Positions 8,858-16,821 of a DNA stretch of 64,000 nucleotides are shown piece after piece. A program made the translations under genes and the position numbers. The stretch's first letter is position 1. The number at the start of each line of letters is the position of its first letter. This DNA comes from Microbacterium sp. SS28 (lineage in GTDB: Bacteria; Actinomycetota; Actinomycetes; Actinomycetales; Microbacteriaceae), in NCBI RefSeq assembly GCF_022761035.1, contig NZ_JAKWJP010000006.1, positions 1-64,000 of the forward strand, written 5' to 3'. Below the pieces are notes generated by a model that ran no database searches, was not told the origin of the DNA, and saw nothing but the letters and a program-made list of their open reading frames with translations.

Positions 8858-8954
8858 GGCGCGACCTCCCCATTCCCGCTCTGCGTGTCCCGATTCGGCC
8901 GGACGGAGCGGGCCGGGATCCGGCCCGAGTGGGACACGGAGGAGGTTGTGGGGG
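8858..8954 (-). other. argC-argJ spacer with imperfect hairpin
   Basis: The only sizeable gap in the argCJBDF run. GTGTCCC (about 8887) and GGGACAC (about 8932) form the ends of an imperfect, GC-rich stem enclosing GGCCGGGATCCGGCC. It could tune argC:argJ expression or RNA stability. The text GGTCACGGCGCGAC occurs at both edges of the gap, suggesting a short duplication. Confidence 0.35.
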
Positions 8955-10007
8955 TCACGGCGCGACTCCGTTCACAGTGAGGCCACGGCCCTCGGGGAGG
9001 CCGAGCGCGAGGTTCATGGATTGCACGGCGGCGCCCGCCGTGCCCTTGACGAGGTTGTCGACGGCGGCGACGACCGTGACGCGGTTCGCGTCGCGGTCGA
9101 TCGCGAGCCCGAGGAGGGCCGTGTTGGCGCCGACGACGTCGGCCGTGCGCGGGAACTGGCCCGCCGGCAGCAGCTGCACGAAGGTCTCGTCGCCGTACGC
9201 GGCCTCCCACGCGCCGCGGATGTCGTCGTCGGTCGTGCCCGGCGCGATGGGCGCCGACGACGTCGCGAGGATGCCGCGCGCCATGGGGACCAGGACGGGA
9301 GTGAAGGAGATGCGGATGCTGTCGGCCGGTGCAGCGCCGGACGCGGCGAGCGCCTGCCGGATCTCGGGGATGTGCCGGTGCGTGCCGCCGACCGCGTAGG
9401 GGTTGGCGGTGCCGAGGATCTCGCTCGCGAGGAGGTTCGTCTTGAGGCTCTTGCCGGCGCCCGAGGGCCCGACGGCGAGGACCGTGACGATGTCGGACGG
9501 GTCGATGACCCCCGCCGCGACACCCGGGGCGAGACTCAGGCTCACGGTCGACGCGTTGCACCCCGGAGCCGCGATGCGCGTCGCGCCGACGAGGTTCTCG
9601 CGCTGCTTCGCCCCTGCGACGAGAAGCTCGGGAACGCCGTACGTCCACGGCTCGTGGAAGGCGCCGCCGTAGAAGCGGTCCCAATCGGCCTGCGACGTGA
9701 GCCGGTGGTCGGCGCCCGCATCGATGACGAGCGCCGCGTCGGCGAGCGCATCGGTGTACTGGCCGGACTGCCCGTGCGGCAGCGCGAGGAAGACGATGTC
9801 GTGGCCCGCGAGCACCTCGGGCGTCGTCTCGGAGAGAATCAGGTGCGCGAGCGATCGCAGGTGCGGCTGGTGCTGGATGAGCGGCTGCCCCGCGTTGGCA
9901 TGCGCCGTGACGGTGCGCAGCTCGATGTCGGGGTGTGCGGCGAGGATCCGCAGGATCTCGCCGCCCGCATAGCCGGATGCGCCGGAGACGGCGACCGAGT
10001 ACGTCAT
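8955..10007 (-). CDS. argC: N-acetyl-gamma-glutamyl-phosphate reductase
   Basis: This 350-residue NADPH-dependent reductase acts after ArgB. It starts MTYSVAVSGASGYAGGE, with the Rossmann GxxGxxG-type loop. The catalytic cysteine is in AAPGCNASTVSL. The ATG at 10005-10007 is preferred over the GTG three codons upstream because AAGGTGG is then correctly spaced as a ribosome site. It is the first gene of the arg operon; its promoter should lie in 10008-10292, but no clear ARG box was recognised. Confidence 0.95.
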   Translation of the reverse strand: MTYSVAVSGASGYAGGEILRILAAHPDIELRTVTAHANAGQPLIQHQPHLRSLAHLILSETTPEVLAGHDIVFLALPHGQSGQYTDALADAALVIDAGADHRLTSQADWDRFYGGAFHEPWTYGVPELLVAGAKQRENLVGATRIAAPGCNASTVSLSLAPGVAAGVIDPSDIVTVLAVGPSGAGKSLKTNLLASEILGTANPYAVGGTHRHIPEIRQALAASGAAPADSIRISFTPVLVPMARGILATSSAPIAPGTTDDDIRGAWEAAYGDETFVQLLPAGQFPRTADVVGANTALLGLAIDRDANRVTVVAAVDNLVKGTAGAAVQSMNLALGLPEGRGLTVNGVAP

Positions 10008-10052
10008 GGATTCCACCTTAAGGTCTGGGGGTCTGCGCGAAGTTCATCCGAG

Positions 10053-10067
10053 GTCCGCAGAGCGGAC
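10053..10067 (-). promoter_or_regulatory. Inverted repeat in argC upstream region
   Basis: GTCCGC-AGA-GCGGAC forms a perfect 6-bp hairpin about 46-60 nt upstream of the argC start. It may act in the argC leader RNA or as an operator. It does not match an ARG-box consensus that can be confirmed by eye. Confidence 0.35.
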
Positions 10068-10163
10068 ATCGGGAGAGGCGGCGACGCCGGCTCGGGGTCC
10101 ACGACAGGACCGCGCGCAGGGTCGCCTAGAGTCGGCGGTCGCCCAGACGTCGGCGCGCGGGAG

Positions 10164-10184
10164 CGACGCTCGGAACGAGCGTCG
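10164..10184. terminator. Perfect hairpin upstream of argC
   Basis: CGACGCTCG-GAA-CGAGCGTCG is a perfect 9-bp stem with a 3-nt loop. Flanking GTCGCCCAG and CTGGGTCGCC extend the fold. There is no T-tract. It sits downstream of the dienelactone hydrolase/epimerase remnant and upstream of argC, so it could end the former transcript or be part of the argC leader. Confidence 0.45.
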
Positions 10185-10292
10185 TGAGTCCCTGGGTCGC
10201 CGAAGGCATGCGCCGACGATATCCGCGGGGACGCGGCATCCGCAAATCGCGTGACGCTCTCGGAGTGCTCCCGTGACCGGCGCGTGCCGCGG

Positions 10293-10427
10293 TCAGCCCG
10301 TCAGCTCGGCGAGCAGCGCGCGCTCCGCGGCGCGTGTGAGCCCCGCACGCCGCTCGCGGTCGAGCCCGCTGCGCGCGATGTGCCCGCTGAGCCAGCCCGT
10401 CCCGCCGAGGACGAGGACGGTGGTCAT
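10293..10427 (-). pseudogene. Internally deleted NAD-dependent epimerase remnant (44 aa)
   Basis: An ATG at 10425-10427 overlaps the stop of the dienelactone hydrolase (ATGA) and opens a 44-codon frame. The first 19 residues (MTTVLVLGGTGWLSGHIAR) are the Rossmann start of an NAD-dependent epimerase. They are followed at once by a segment (SGLDRERRAGLTRAAER) that resembles the far C-terminal helix of such enzymes. The catalytic core is missing, as if removed by an in-frame deletion. It is probably non-functional, though it keeps a start, a stop and coupling to its neighbour. Family reading is by eye. Confidence 0.55.
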
Positions 10428-11170
10428 CGCGAGGCGACGTGCTCGTCGAGAAAGTCGAGCGCTCGCGCCCAGGCTTCCATCGAGTGCGCCGGGCTGTACC
10501 GCCGCCCTGTGTCATTGAAGAATGCGTGCTCGGCGCCGGGGTAGACGACGGCCTCGAACTCGACGTCCGCGTCCGCCATAGCCTGCCGCACGCCGGGCAG
10601 CGCGTCGATGAGAGCGCGGTCCTCGGAGCCGTAGAGGCCGAGGATCGGCGACTCAATCCGACGGATGACCTCGGGCGCGGGCGCCGTCCCGTAGAACGGG
10701 ATCGCGGCGCGGATGCGGCCGTCCGCCGCGGCGAGCGCGAACGAATACGTGCCTCCGAAGCAGAAGCCCGTCACGGCGAGGCGATCCTCGACACCCGGCT
10801 GCGCCTCGAGCCAGTCGACGACGGCGCGGAGCGCGCCGAGGGCCCAGTCCGCGTACTCCGGTGCACGCATGCTCGAGAGCGCGTCGCGCAGGCGCGGCTG
10901 CGCCGCCGTGCGCACCTCCTCGTCGGGGTCGTTCATGAGCGCGAAGAGTTCGGCCCCGAGGTGCGGCTCGACCCCCGCGCTGCTCAGGATGTCGGGCGCG
11001 GCGACGAGCCAGCCCTCCTCGGCGAACCGGTCCGCGACATCGCGGATGTGGTCGACGAGCCCCCAGATCTCGTGGATCAGGACGAGCCCGCCGATGGGCT
11101 CGTCCTCGGGTCGGGCGACGTACACCGGGAAGGGGGCGGCCGCGGCATCCTGGAGCGTCACATCGGGCAT
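10424..11170 (-). CDS. Dienelactone hydrolase family protein
   Basis: This 248-residue cytosolic alpha/beta hydrolase has the cysteine nucleophile motif GFCFGG in the middle, an acid in GSEDRALID and a histidine in GAEHAFFND, the DLH triad order. The N-terminus runs into GGLVLIHEIWGL, the usual oxyanion region. DLH enzymes cleave cyclic enol-lactones or related esters; the real substrate is unknown. It is transcribed away from the protease operon at 11276 and overlaps the epimerase remnant downstream. Confidence 0.9.
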   Translation of the reverse strand: MPDVTLQDAAAAPFPVYVARPEDEPIGGLVLIHEIWGLVDHIRDVADRFAEEGWLVAAPDILSSAGVEPHLGAELFALMNDPDEEVRTAAQPRLRDALSSMRAPEYADWALGALRAVVDWLEAQPGVEDRLAVTGFCFGGTYSFALAAADGRIRAAIPFYGTAPAPEVIRRIESPILGLYGSEDRALIDALPGVRQAMADADVEFEAVVYPGAEHAFFNDTGRRYSPAHSMEAWARALDFLDEHVASR

Positions 11171-11202
11171 GGCGCCACGCTACCGCCTCGTCCGCGTGAC
11201 TC

Positions 11203-11243
11203 TTGTGGGGGTTCCCCTGGACGGGTATATCTGGTGCGACCAG
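11203..11243 (+). promoter_or_regulatory. Putative promoter and operator of the hydrolase-protease operon
   Basis: TTGTGG (11203-11208), a 17-nt spacer and TATATC (11226-11231) make a plausible promoter 45 bp before the first ATG. The spacer contains GGGGTTCCCC, and a palindrome CTGGT-GCG-ACCAG (11231-11243) overlaps the end of the -10. Such placement fits repressor control. The AT-rich -10 stands out in a very GC-rich region. Confidence 0.5.
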
Positions 11244-11275
11244 GTGGGGGTCTGTCGATCGGGGGGTCGTTCCGA

Positions 11276-12697
11276 ATGCCGAAACCAGGACCGCTGTTCA
11301 CGTTCCCGTCGATCGGCGGGGTGGAGTCGCCGTTCTACGCGCTCCGCTTCGACAAGTTCGGCGCACTCATCTCGCCCGAGACGACGCAGGACCTCATCGA
11401 GAAGCTCGAGAGCGGCGAGTTCACGGACGTCATCGTGTGCGCGCACGGGTGGAACAACATCTGGAAGACGGCGCTCGAGAACTATCGCGGCTTCATCGAC
11501 AACCTCGGCGTCGTGCACCGGCGGACGGGCGTGAAGCCGAAGCATCCGTATCGTCCGCTCGCCATCGGCATCTTCTGGCCGTCGACGTCGCTCGTGCTCC
11601 CGTGGGAGCAGCCGCCGCGGATCGCCGGCGGCGACCCCGCGGAGAGGCCCGCCCTCGACGCGTGGGAGGTCGAGGACCAGCAGACCATCGCCGAGCTCCT
11701 CCCCGACGAGCAGCTCGAGGAGTTCTATGCGCTCACCGACGCGGCGGAGCTCGACGCGCAAGAAGCCGAGCGCCTCGCGGAGCTGCTGCTGAGGATCAGC
11801 TCTGCCGACGACGAGGATCTGCACGACCCCCACGCGGCGACCGTCGCGGATCTGCTCGCGGCGTGGAAGGCGTACGAGGCTCCCGAGGCCGTCGCCGTCG
11901 CGCCGGGCCGAGGCGGAGTGCGCGTCGCCGCCGACGAGGAGGCCGACGAGGAGGACGACGGGGAGGATGCCGCAGCCCCGGCGGCGCCTGTGGCGGCGGG
12001 CTCGTTCCCGAGCGATCCGCGGCAGCTGCTGCGGCTCACGACGGTCCGCGTCATGAAGGACCGCGCGGGGAAGGTCGGAGCGAGGGGCGTCGGGAGCGTC
12101 CTGCGCCGCGCCATGACGGCGGCCCCGCAGGCGCGCTTCCACCTCGTGGGCCACTCCTACGGCGCGCGGCTGCTGCTCAACGCCGTCTCGCGGCCCGTCG
12201 ACGGGCCGCTCCCCGGCAGCGTGCGGAGCCTCCTGCTCCTCCAGCCGGCCGTCAACCACCTGTGCTTCGCCGACGCCCTGCCCGGGTTCGAGGGGACTCC
12301 CCCCGGCGGCTACCACGAGGCGATCGCGAAGGTCGAGCTGCCCATCCTGACGACGGTCTCGGTACACGACTTCCCGCTGCGCAAGGTGTTCCACCACGCC
12401 CTCATCCGGCCCAAGGACATCGGCGAGATCCTGATCGCGGGCGGCGACGACCCGCCGCCCAGCATCTACGCGGCGCTCGGCGGCTATGGCCCCCGCGGCA
12501 TCGAGCCCGTCGCGAAGGTCGCGAAGGTCGAGATGATGGATCCGGCCGCCGCACCCAGCCCCGGCGACTTCTACGACCTGCGGCGCGACGGTCCCGAGAT
12601 CATCGTCCTGGACGGCGACGACAAGATCGACGATCACGGCGATGTCGTGACGACGGCGACCGCCTGGGCGCTTCTGAACCTGATCGCGCAGGAGTGA
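11276..12697 (+). CDS. Alpha/beta hydrolase (lipase-like) of CHAT protease operon
   Basis: This 473-residue protein has an alpha/beta-hydrolase fold split by an insert. The N-terminal half has VIVCAHGWNN, an HG oxyanion-type motif, near residue 42. The nucleophile elbow GHSYG puts Ser at residue 294, and a late DDHGD histidine (454) could complete the triad. Residues about 219-245 are a very acidic, alanine/proline-rich linker, likely disordered. No signal peptide or membrane span is seen. The ATG at 11276 is chosen because a G-rich site precedes it; the longer open frame upstream is antisense to the neighbouring hydrolase gene. Substrate (lipid, ester or peptide) is unknown. As first gene of a protease operon it may be the effector released by proteolysis. 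Confidence 0.8.
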   Translation: MPKPGPLFTFPSIGGVESPFYALRFDKFGALISPETTQDLIEKLESGEFTDVIVCAHGWNNIWKTALENYRGFIDNLGVVHRRTGVKPKHPYRPLAIGIFWPSTSLVLPWEQPPRIAGGDPAERPALDAWEVEDQQTIAELLPDEQLEEFYALTDAAELDAQEAERLAELLLRISSADDEDLHDPHAATVADLLAAWKAYEAPEAVAVAPGRGGVRVAADEEADEEDDGEDAAAPAAPVAAGSFPSDPRQLLRLTTVRVMKDRAGKVGARGVGSVLRRAMTAAPQARFHLVGHSYGARLLLNAVSRPVDGPLPGSVRSLLLLQPAVNHLCFADALPGFEGTPPGGYHEAIAKVELPILTTVSVHDFPLRKVFHHALIRPKDIGEILIAGGDDPPPSIYAALGGYGPRGIEPVAKVAKVEMMDPAAAPSPGDFYDLRRDGPEIIVLDGDDKIDDHGDVVTTATAWALLNLIAQE

Positions 12698-12706
12698 GGA
12701 CCGGCC

Positions 12707-14068
12707 GTGGCCGACTATCTGCAGCGGGAGTTCAGCCTTCCCGTCATCCGAGTCGTCACGACCCAGCGGAAGTCCGGTGCACTCGTCTCGGTCACGGCGC
12801 TGCTCAACCGGAACGGCCAGCGGTCCGAGGTCGGATCGGTCGAGGTGCCGCTCGCCCGCTTCGGCTATCGCGCCCACGGCAGCCCCGACCTCGCCGTGCC
12901 GCGCGAGATCATCGACATGCTCGCGGCCCTCGACCGCGAGGGCACGTGGCCGCAGGCGTCGCCCGAGTGGGAGGCGTGGCTGCACCTCGGGAAGCCGTAC
13001 GGCACCCTCGGCGCCGTGCCGTGGGAGCGGGACCTCACAGAACCGCTCGGGAGGCCCATCGCGCGCCTGCCCGACGTCCTTCCCGTCCCGCGTCCTCCGC
13101 ACGAGCGGTTCAACGTCGCGATCCTCGCGGCCGCCCCCCGCGTCGGGCCGGCCGGCATCGCGCGGATCGCCGACATCCTCGCGAAGGGCGTCGGCCCCAG
13201 CCTTCGTGTCTCGATCGTGAGCACGACCGAACAGCGGGGCGCCGTCGCCGCGGAGCTCGAGGGCAGCGCCATCGACCACGAGATCGTCCTGCTCCCGACG
13301 AGCCGGACCGCCGGATCGGTGCTCGACCGCACGGCGCAGGCCCTCGCAGGACGCCCCCTCGACGCCGTCCACTTCGTCATGCGGGCCGTGAGCATCGGGA
13401 GCCAGGGCGTCCTCGTGCCCGAGAAGCTCCCCGGGCCGTCGGCACTCACGACGAGCGACGTGTCGTCGTTCCTCACGAGCATGGGCGCCGGCATCGCGGG
13501 CTTCTCCCGGCCGCCCGGTCACTGGTCGGACTTCGGCCTGCGACTGCTCGTGGACGAGCTCGGCAGCACGCGCGCCGGCCCCGTCGTCCTGCACGATCAG
13601 CGCGGCGATCGCGACGGCAGCGGACTCGCGGGCGCCTATTCCGTCCTCGCGGCACCCGCCACCGATCGACTCGTCGCCTCGCGCGGTGTGTCGATCTACC
13701 TGCAGCCGGCCATGCTCGAGACCGACTACTACTCGACGCGGCGCGTCACCGACAACACGTGGCTGCCCGCTCAGGGGGCGATGTCGGCGCCGCCCGAGTC
13801 CTCCGACCTCTACGGCGCGACGCCCGCCTCGCCGGAATCCCCGGCCTCCCCCGCCGATCCCGCCGAGCCGCCCGCCGAGATGCCCCAGTGGGTGGCCGCG
13901 GCCCAGCAGTTCTTCGATCAGAAGAACACCGACCTCGCCCGGTTCGAGAGCGCCTCCTCTGCGCGCGACGTCACCGACGTCGAGAAGGCGCGCTTCGCCG
14001 GGATCAAGCGCGGCCTGGCCGACGCCGAGGAGATCCTCAAGCGGTACTCGAGGGGCGTCGATCAATGA
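12707..14068 (+). CDS. CHAT-like protein with degenerate active site
   Basis: This 453-residue protein is organised like a CHAT protease: GKPYGTLGAVPWERDL in the middle, VAILAAAPRV, then the strand VHFVMRAVS where CHAT enzymes have VHFxxHG, and VVLHDQRG where they have the cysteine strand. The catalytic His position is Arg226 and the Cys position is Gln298, so it should be inactive as a protease. A proline/serine-rich linker (about 365-390) leads to a helical C-terminus. It starts at a GTG with GGAGTGAGGA upstream, 9 nt after the hydrolase, and overlaps the CHAT protease by 4 nt. It may be a sensor, scaffold or pseudo-enzyme partner. CHAT assignment is by motif alignment by eye. Confidence 0.6.
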   Translation: MADYLQREFSLPVIRVVTTQRKSGALVSVTALLNRNGQRSEVGSVEVPLARFGYRAHGSPDLAVPREIIDMLAALDREGTWPQASPEWEAWLHLGKPYGTLGAVPWERDLTEPLGRPIARLPDVLPVPRPPHERFNVAILAAAPRVGPAGIARIADILAKGVGPSLRVSIVSTTEQRGAVAAELEGSAIDHEIVLLPTSRTAGSVLDRTAQALAGRPLDAVHFVMRAVSIGSQGVLVPEKLPGPSALTTSDVSSFLTSMGAGIAGFSRPPGHWSDFGLRLLVDELGSTRAGPVVLHDQRGDRDGSGLAGAYSVLAAPATDRLVASRGVSIYLQPAMLETDYYSTRRVTDNTWLPAQGAMSAPPESSDLYGATPASPESPASPADPAEPPAEMPQWVAAAQQFFDQKNTDLARFESASSARDVTDVEKARFAGIKRGLADAEEILKRYSRGVDQ

Positions 14069-15408
14069 GCGGCGTCATCATCCGGCTCGAGCCGGCCCAA
14101 GCGGAGCGAGGTCTCGCGCGGCTCGGCGGCATCCTGTGCAGTGTCGATGAGTCGCCCTTCCCGGGGATCGCGCGCAAGACGGGCCGATTGCGCGTCATCG
14201 CGGCCAAGCGGTCGTCGGGGGGCGTCGCGCCGGTCGAGAAGGAGGGAAAGCGGCTCGCCGAATGGATGCGGCGGGACGACGCCATCCGCAGCGTCATCGA
14301 CCAGGTCCGCCTGAAGGGCGGTCCGCCGAGTGTGCCGATCCACCTCCTCGTCCTCGACAAGGACGCCCACACCCTCGCGTGGGAGACGCTGTTCGTGGAG
14401 GGGTTCCTCGCCCTCAACGAGCTCTCGCCCATCGCGCGCATCCCGCGGAATCTGCGCACCGACGTGCGGGATCCCGTCCGCCCCCTCGCCCTGCCGCTCC
14501 GCGTCACGTGCGTCATGTCGGCGACGGGGGTCTCGGCGCTCAAGCAGTGGACGGCCGTCCACGACTCCGTCTCGGCCGTGCGCGACCGTGTCCCCGTGCA
14601 GCTGACGATCATCTCGGGCGACAAGGACGTCCTCCAGGCGGCCAAGGAGAAGGCCGCGGCCGATCCGCTCCTGGTCGTGCATCCCGTGCCCGGCCCCAAC
14701 GCCCCCGTCCCGCTGCTCGAGCTCATCCGCCGGACCGAGCCGCACGTGCTGCACTTCTTCGCGCACGGAGACGTCGACCGCAACAGCGCGCAGCGCATCC
14801 TCGTCGCGACCGTGAGCGACGTCGACACCGACTCGGGCATCCTCGACGCGGACGAAGTGGGCCGGATGGCCGCGCAGGTCGGCACGTGGTGCGTCGTGCT
14901 CACGATCTGCGGTGGAGCGGATGCCGCGACCACGGCGCAGCTCACCCACGCCGAGACGATCGTCACGCACGGCGTGCCCGCCTCGATCGCGATGCGCACC
15001 GAGATCACGAGCGCCGACGCCGACCGGTTCACGCAGTCCTGGTTCCCCGTGGCCCTGGACGCACTCGCGGCCGTCGCCGTCCCCGCCGCGCAGGCGACGG
15101 AGCGGCGGCCCCTCCAGTGGGCCGACACCCTCACCCGCGCGCGACGAGATCTGCGCGACCGCAACGGCGCCGATGCGGGCGCCAACGGCGTCTGGTCGCT
15201 TCCCGTGCTGTACGCCGTGCCCGGCACGTTCCTGCTCGAGGTGCCGGGCGGCGCGCACGGGGTCATCGCCGAGACCGTGCAGCAGGACCGTCTCGGGTCT
15301 CAGGACACGATCGAGCAGCTCATCGCGATCCTCGTGCAGAGGGGAGCTCCGCCGGAGGCCATCGCGCAGCTGCGCGAGCGTCTCGCGCAGGACGGGCCGG
15401 TGGCCTGA
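14065..15408 (+). CDS. CHAT-domain caspase-like cysteine protease
   Basis: This 447-residue protein carries an apparently intact CHAT domain. The catalytic His234 is in VLHFFAHGDVD and Cys282 in VVLTICGGADA, both at the ends of hydrophobic strands as in caspase/separase-clan peptidases. The N-terminal part (about 1-150) has the LVLDKDAHTLAWETL segment, comparable with the LPWE strand of CHAT proteins. A short helical tail (about 410-445) ends the protein. Known CHAT proteases act in bacterial immunity and programmed death, often on a dedicated partner; here the operon hydrolase or the next protease are candidates. Its ATG overlaps the stop of the inactive homologue, suggesting stoichiometric production. 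Confidence 0.85.
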   Translation: MSGVIIRLEPAQAERGLARLGGILCSVDESPFPGIARKTGRLRVIAAKRSSGGVAPVEKEGKRLAEWMRRDDAIRSVIDQVRLKGGPPSVPIHLLVLDKDAHTLAWETLFVEGFLALNELSPIARIPRNLRTDVRDPVRPLALPLRVTCVMSATGVSALKQWTAVHDSVSAVRDRVPVQLTIISGDKDVLQAAKEKAAADPLLVVHPVPGPNAPVPLLELIRRTEPHVLHFFAHGDVDRNSAQRILVATVSDVDTDSGILDADEVGRMAAQVGTWCVVLTICGGADAATTAQLTHAETIVTHGVPASIAMRTEITSADADRFTQSWFPVALDALAAVAVPAAQATERRPLQWADTLTRARRDLRDRNGADAGANGVWSLPVLYAVPGTFLLEVPGGAHGVIAETVQQDRLGSQDTIEQLIAILVQRGAPPEAIAQLRERLAQDGPVA

Positions 15409-16808
15409 TGAAGGTCCCGGCGACGATCCGCATCAACGCCGTCGACGATCAGGGCAACCTCGGGTCGAGCGACTTCGGCGACGGTGCCTTCGAGTGGGCG
15501 AAGCGGCAGGGTCTGCTCGAGGGCCAGGCGGTGCTCAAGCCCGAGGAGCGCGCCAGCCTCAACGACTGGGAGCGACGGGATGTCGGGTGGGGCGTCGTCC
15601 TGCCGTGGCGCAAGGGTCTCCGCGGGCGAGAGCTCGCCCGCGCGGACGACGCTCAGCCCGGCATCCGGAAGCTGCTGGAAGCCCGTCCCGACGCACCCGT
15701 CCTGCGCTACGTGCGGGAGAAGACCGCCGCGGGCACGCCCCCGCGTCACGACAAGCTCACGCGCTACTACGCGGACGGCACGAAGCAGGTGCTCACGATC
15801 GGCAACGGTCCGTTCGGCGTGGAGGACGGGCAGCTGCCCCGCTACCTGCTCATCGTCGGCGGGCCCGACGAGATTCCGTGGGCGGTGCAGTTCGCCGCCA
15901 ATCGTCGCCACTTCGCCGGCCGCCTCGCCCTCGACGACGCCGCGCTCGAGCGCTACGTCGAGCATCTGATCGCGGAGTGGAAGGGCACCGCGCCCGATAC
16001 GGCGGCCTCCGTCGTGTGGAACACATCCGACGACCCCATGTCGCTCGCGATGCAGACCGCGATCGCCGAGCCGCTCTCGATCGCGCTGGGCGAGGACGCC
16101 GACATGAGGGTGACCCGCGTCACGGGAGCGCACGCCACGGGCGCCCAGCTCGTCCAGACGCTCACGACGTCGCATCCCGGGACGATCGTGACGGTGAGCC
16201 ACGGCCGGACGGGACCGCTGCACGACGCAGCCGCCATGCGCGCGGCCCTCGGGGTTCCCGTCGGCGCGGACGGCGCCGATCTCGACATGCTCGCCGCGTC
16301 CGCCGCGCAGATCTCGGGATCCGTCTGGCTCGCGTACGCGTGCTGCTCGGCCGGCTGCGACGAGGGCAGCCGGTTCTCGGGGCTCCTGCCGGCCGGCTCC
16401 TCCGCCGCCGAGATCGTCGCGGGGGTCGCCTCGCTCGGCCCGACGATCGCGCCACTCCCCCAGCGTCTGCTCTCGGCCGAGCACCCCGTCGCGGCGTTCA
16501 TCGGCAAGATCGAGCCGACCTTCGACTGGACGCTCGCCGAGCCCGACACGGGCGAGAACGTCGTGCTCGACCTCGTCGACGCCGTCTACCCCAACCTGAT
16601 CCGCGCCGAGACGATCGGCTTCGCCCTCGCCGAGTACTTCAGCGGCGTCGGGCGGCTGTACGGCTCGTTCTCGGACGCCAAGATCGCCGTCGACGCGCTC
16701 GAGGAGGGCGCGGAGGACCGCGCCGTCTACTACGCCCTGACGGCGCGCGACCGCGAGAGCCTCGTCATCCTCGGCGACCCGACGGTGCGGCTGCCGGCAC
16801 TCCCCTGA
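15408..16808 (+). CDS. C25/caspase-like cysteine peptidase
   Basis: This 466-residue protein shows a second caspase-clan active site: His265 in TIVTVSHGRTG and Cys312/Cys313 in VWLAYACCSAGC. The segment PRYLLIVGGPDEIPW before it and LVILGDPTVRLP at the C-terminus are typical of gingipain-like C25 and related bacterial caspase-like peptidases. No signal peptide is seen, so it is probably cytosolic, unlike secreted gingipains. Its ATG overlaps the CHAT stop (TGATG). It is the last gene of the four-gene operon and ends 13 nt from the convergent pheT stop. It may be activated by, or activate, the CHAT protease. Confidence 0.75.
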   Translation: MKVPATIRINAVDDQGNLGSSDFGDGAFEWAKRQGLLEGQAVLKPEERASLNDWERRDVGWGVVLPWRKGLRGRELARADDAQPGIRKLLEARPDAPVLRYVREKTAAGTPPRHDKLTRYYADGTKQVLTIGNGPFGVEDGQLPRYLLIVGGPDEIPWAVQFAANRRHFAGRLALDDAALERYVEHLIAEWKGTAPDTAASVVWNTSDDPMSLAMQTAIAEPLSIALGEDADMRVTRVTGAHATGAQLVQTLTTSHPGTIVTVSHGRTGPLHDAAAMRAALGVPVGADGADLDMLAASAAQISGSVWLAYACCSAGCDEGSRFSGLLPAGSSAAEIVAGVASLGPTIAPLPQRLLSAEHPVAAFIGKIEPTFDWTLAEPDTGENVVLDLVDAVYPNLIRAETIGFALAEYFSGVGRLYGSFSDAKIAVDALEEGAEDRAVYYALTARDRESLVILGDPTVRLPALP

Positions 16809-16821
16809 CCGTCCTGCGCGG

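Noticed and set aside
10439..11275. Upstream extension of the operon's alpha/beta hydrolase by 279 codons
   Set aside because: The extension is antisense to the dienelactone hydrolase and has no domain; the promoter and ribosome site support the ATG at 11276.
11180..14065. A 961-codon open frame on the minus strand across the hydrolase and CHAT-like genes
   Set aside because: It is antisense to two motif-bearing genes, has no recognisable domain, and is Arg/Gly/Glu-rich as expected for the opposite strand of GC-rich coding DNA.
11276..16808. Gasdermin or CRISPR-associated protease system
   Set aside because: No small gasdermin-like gene, TPR-CHAT fusion or cas gene is present; the only putative effector is the alpha/beta hydrolase.
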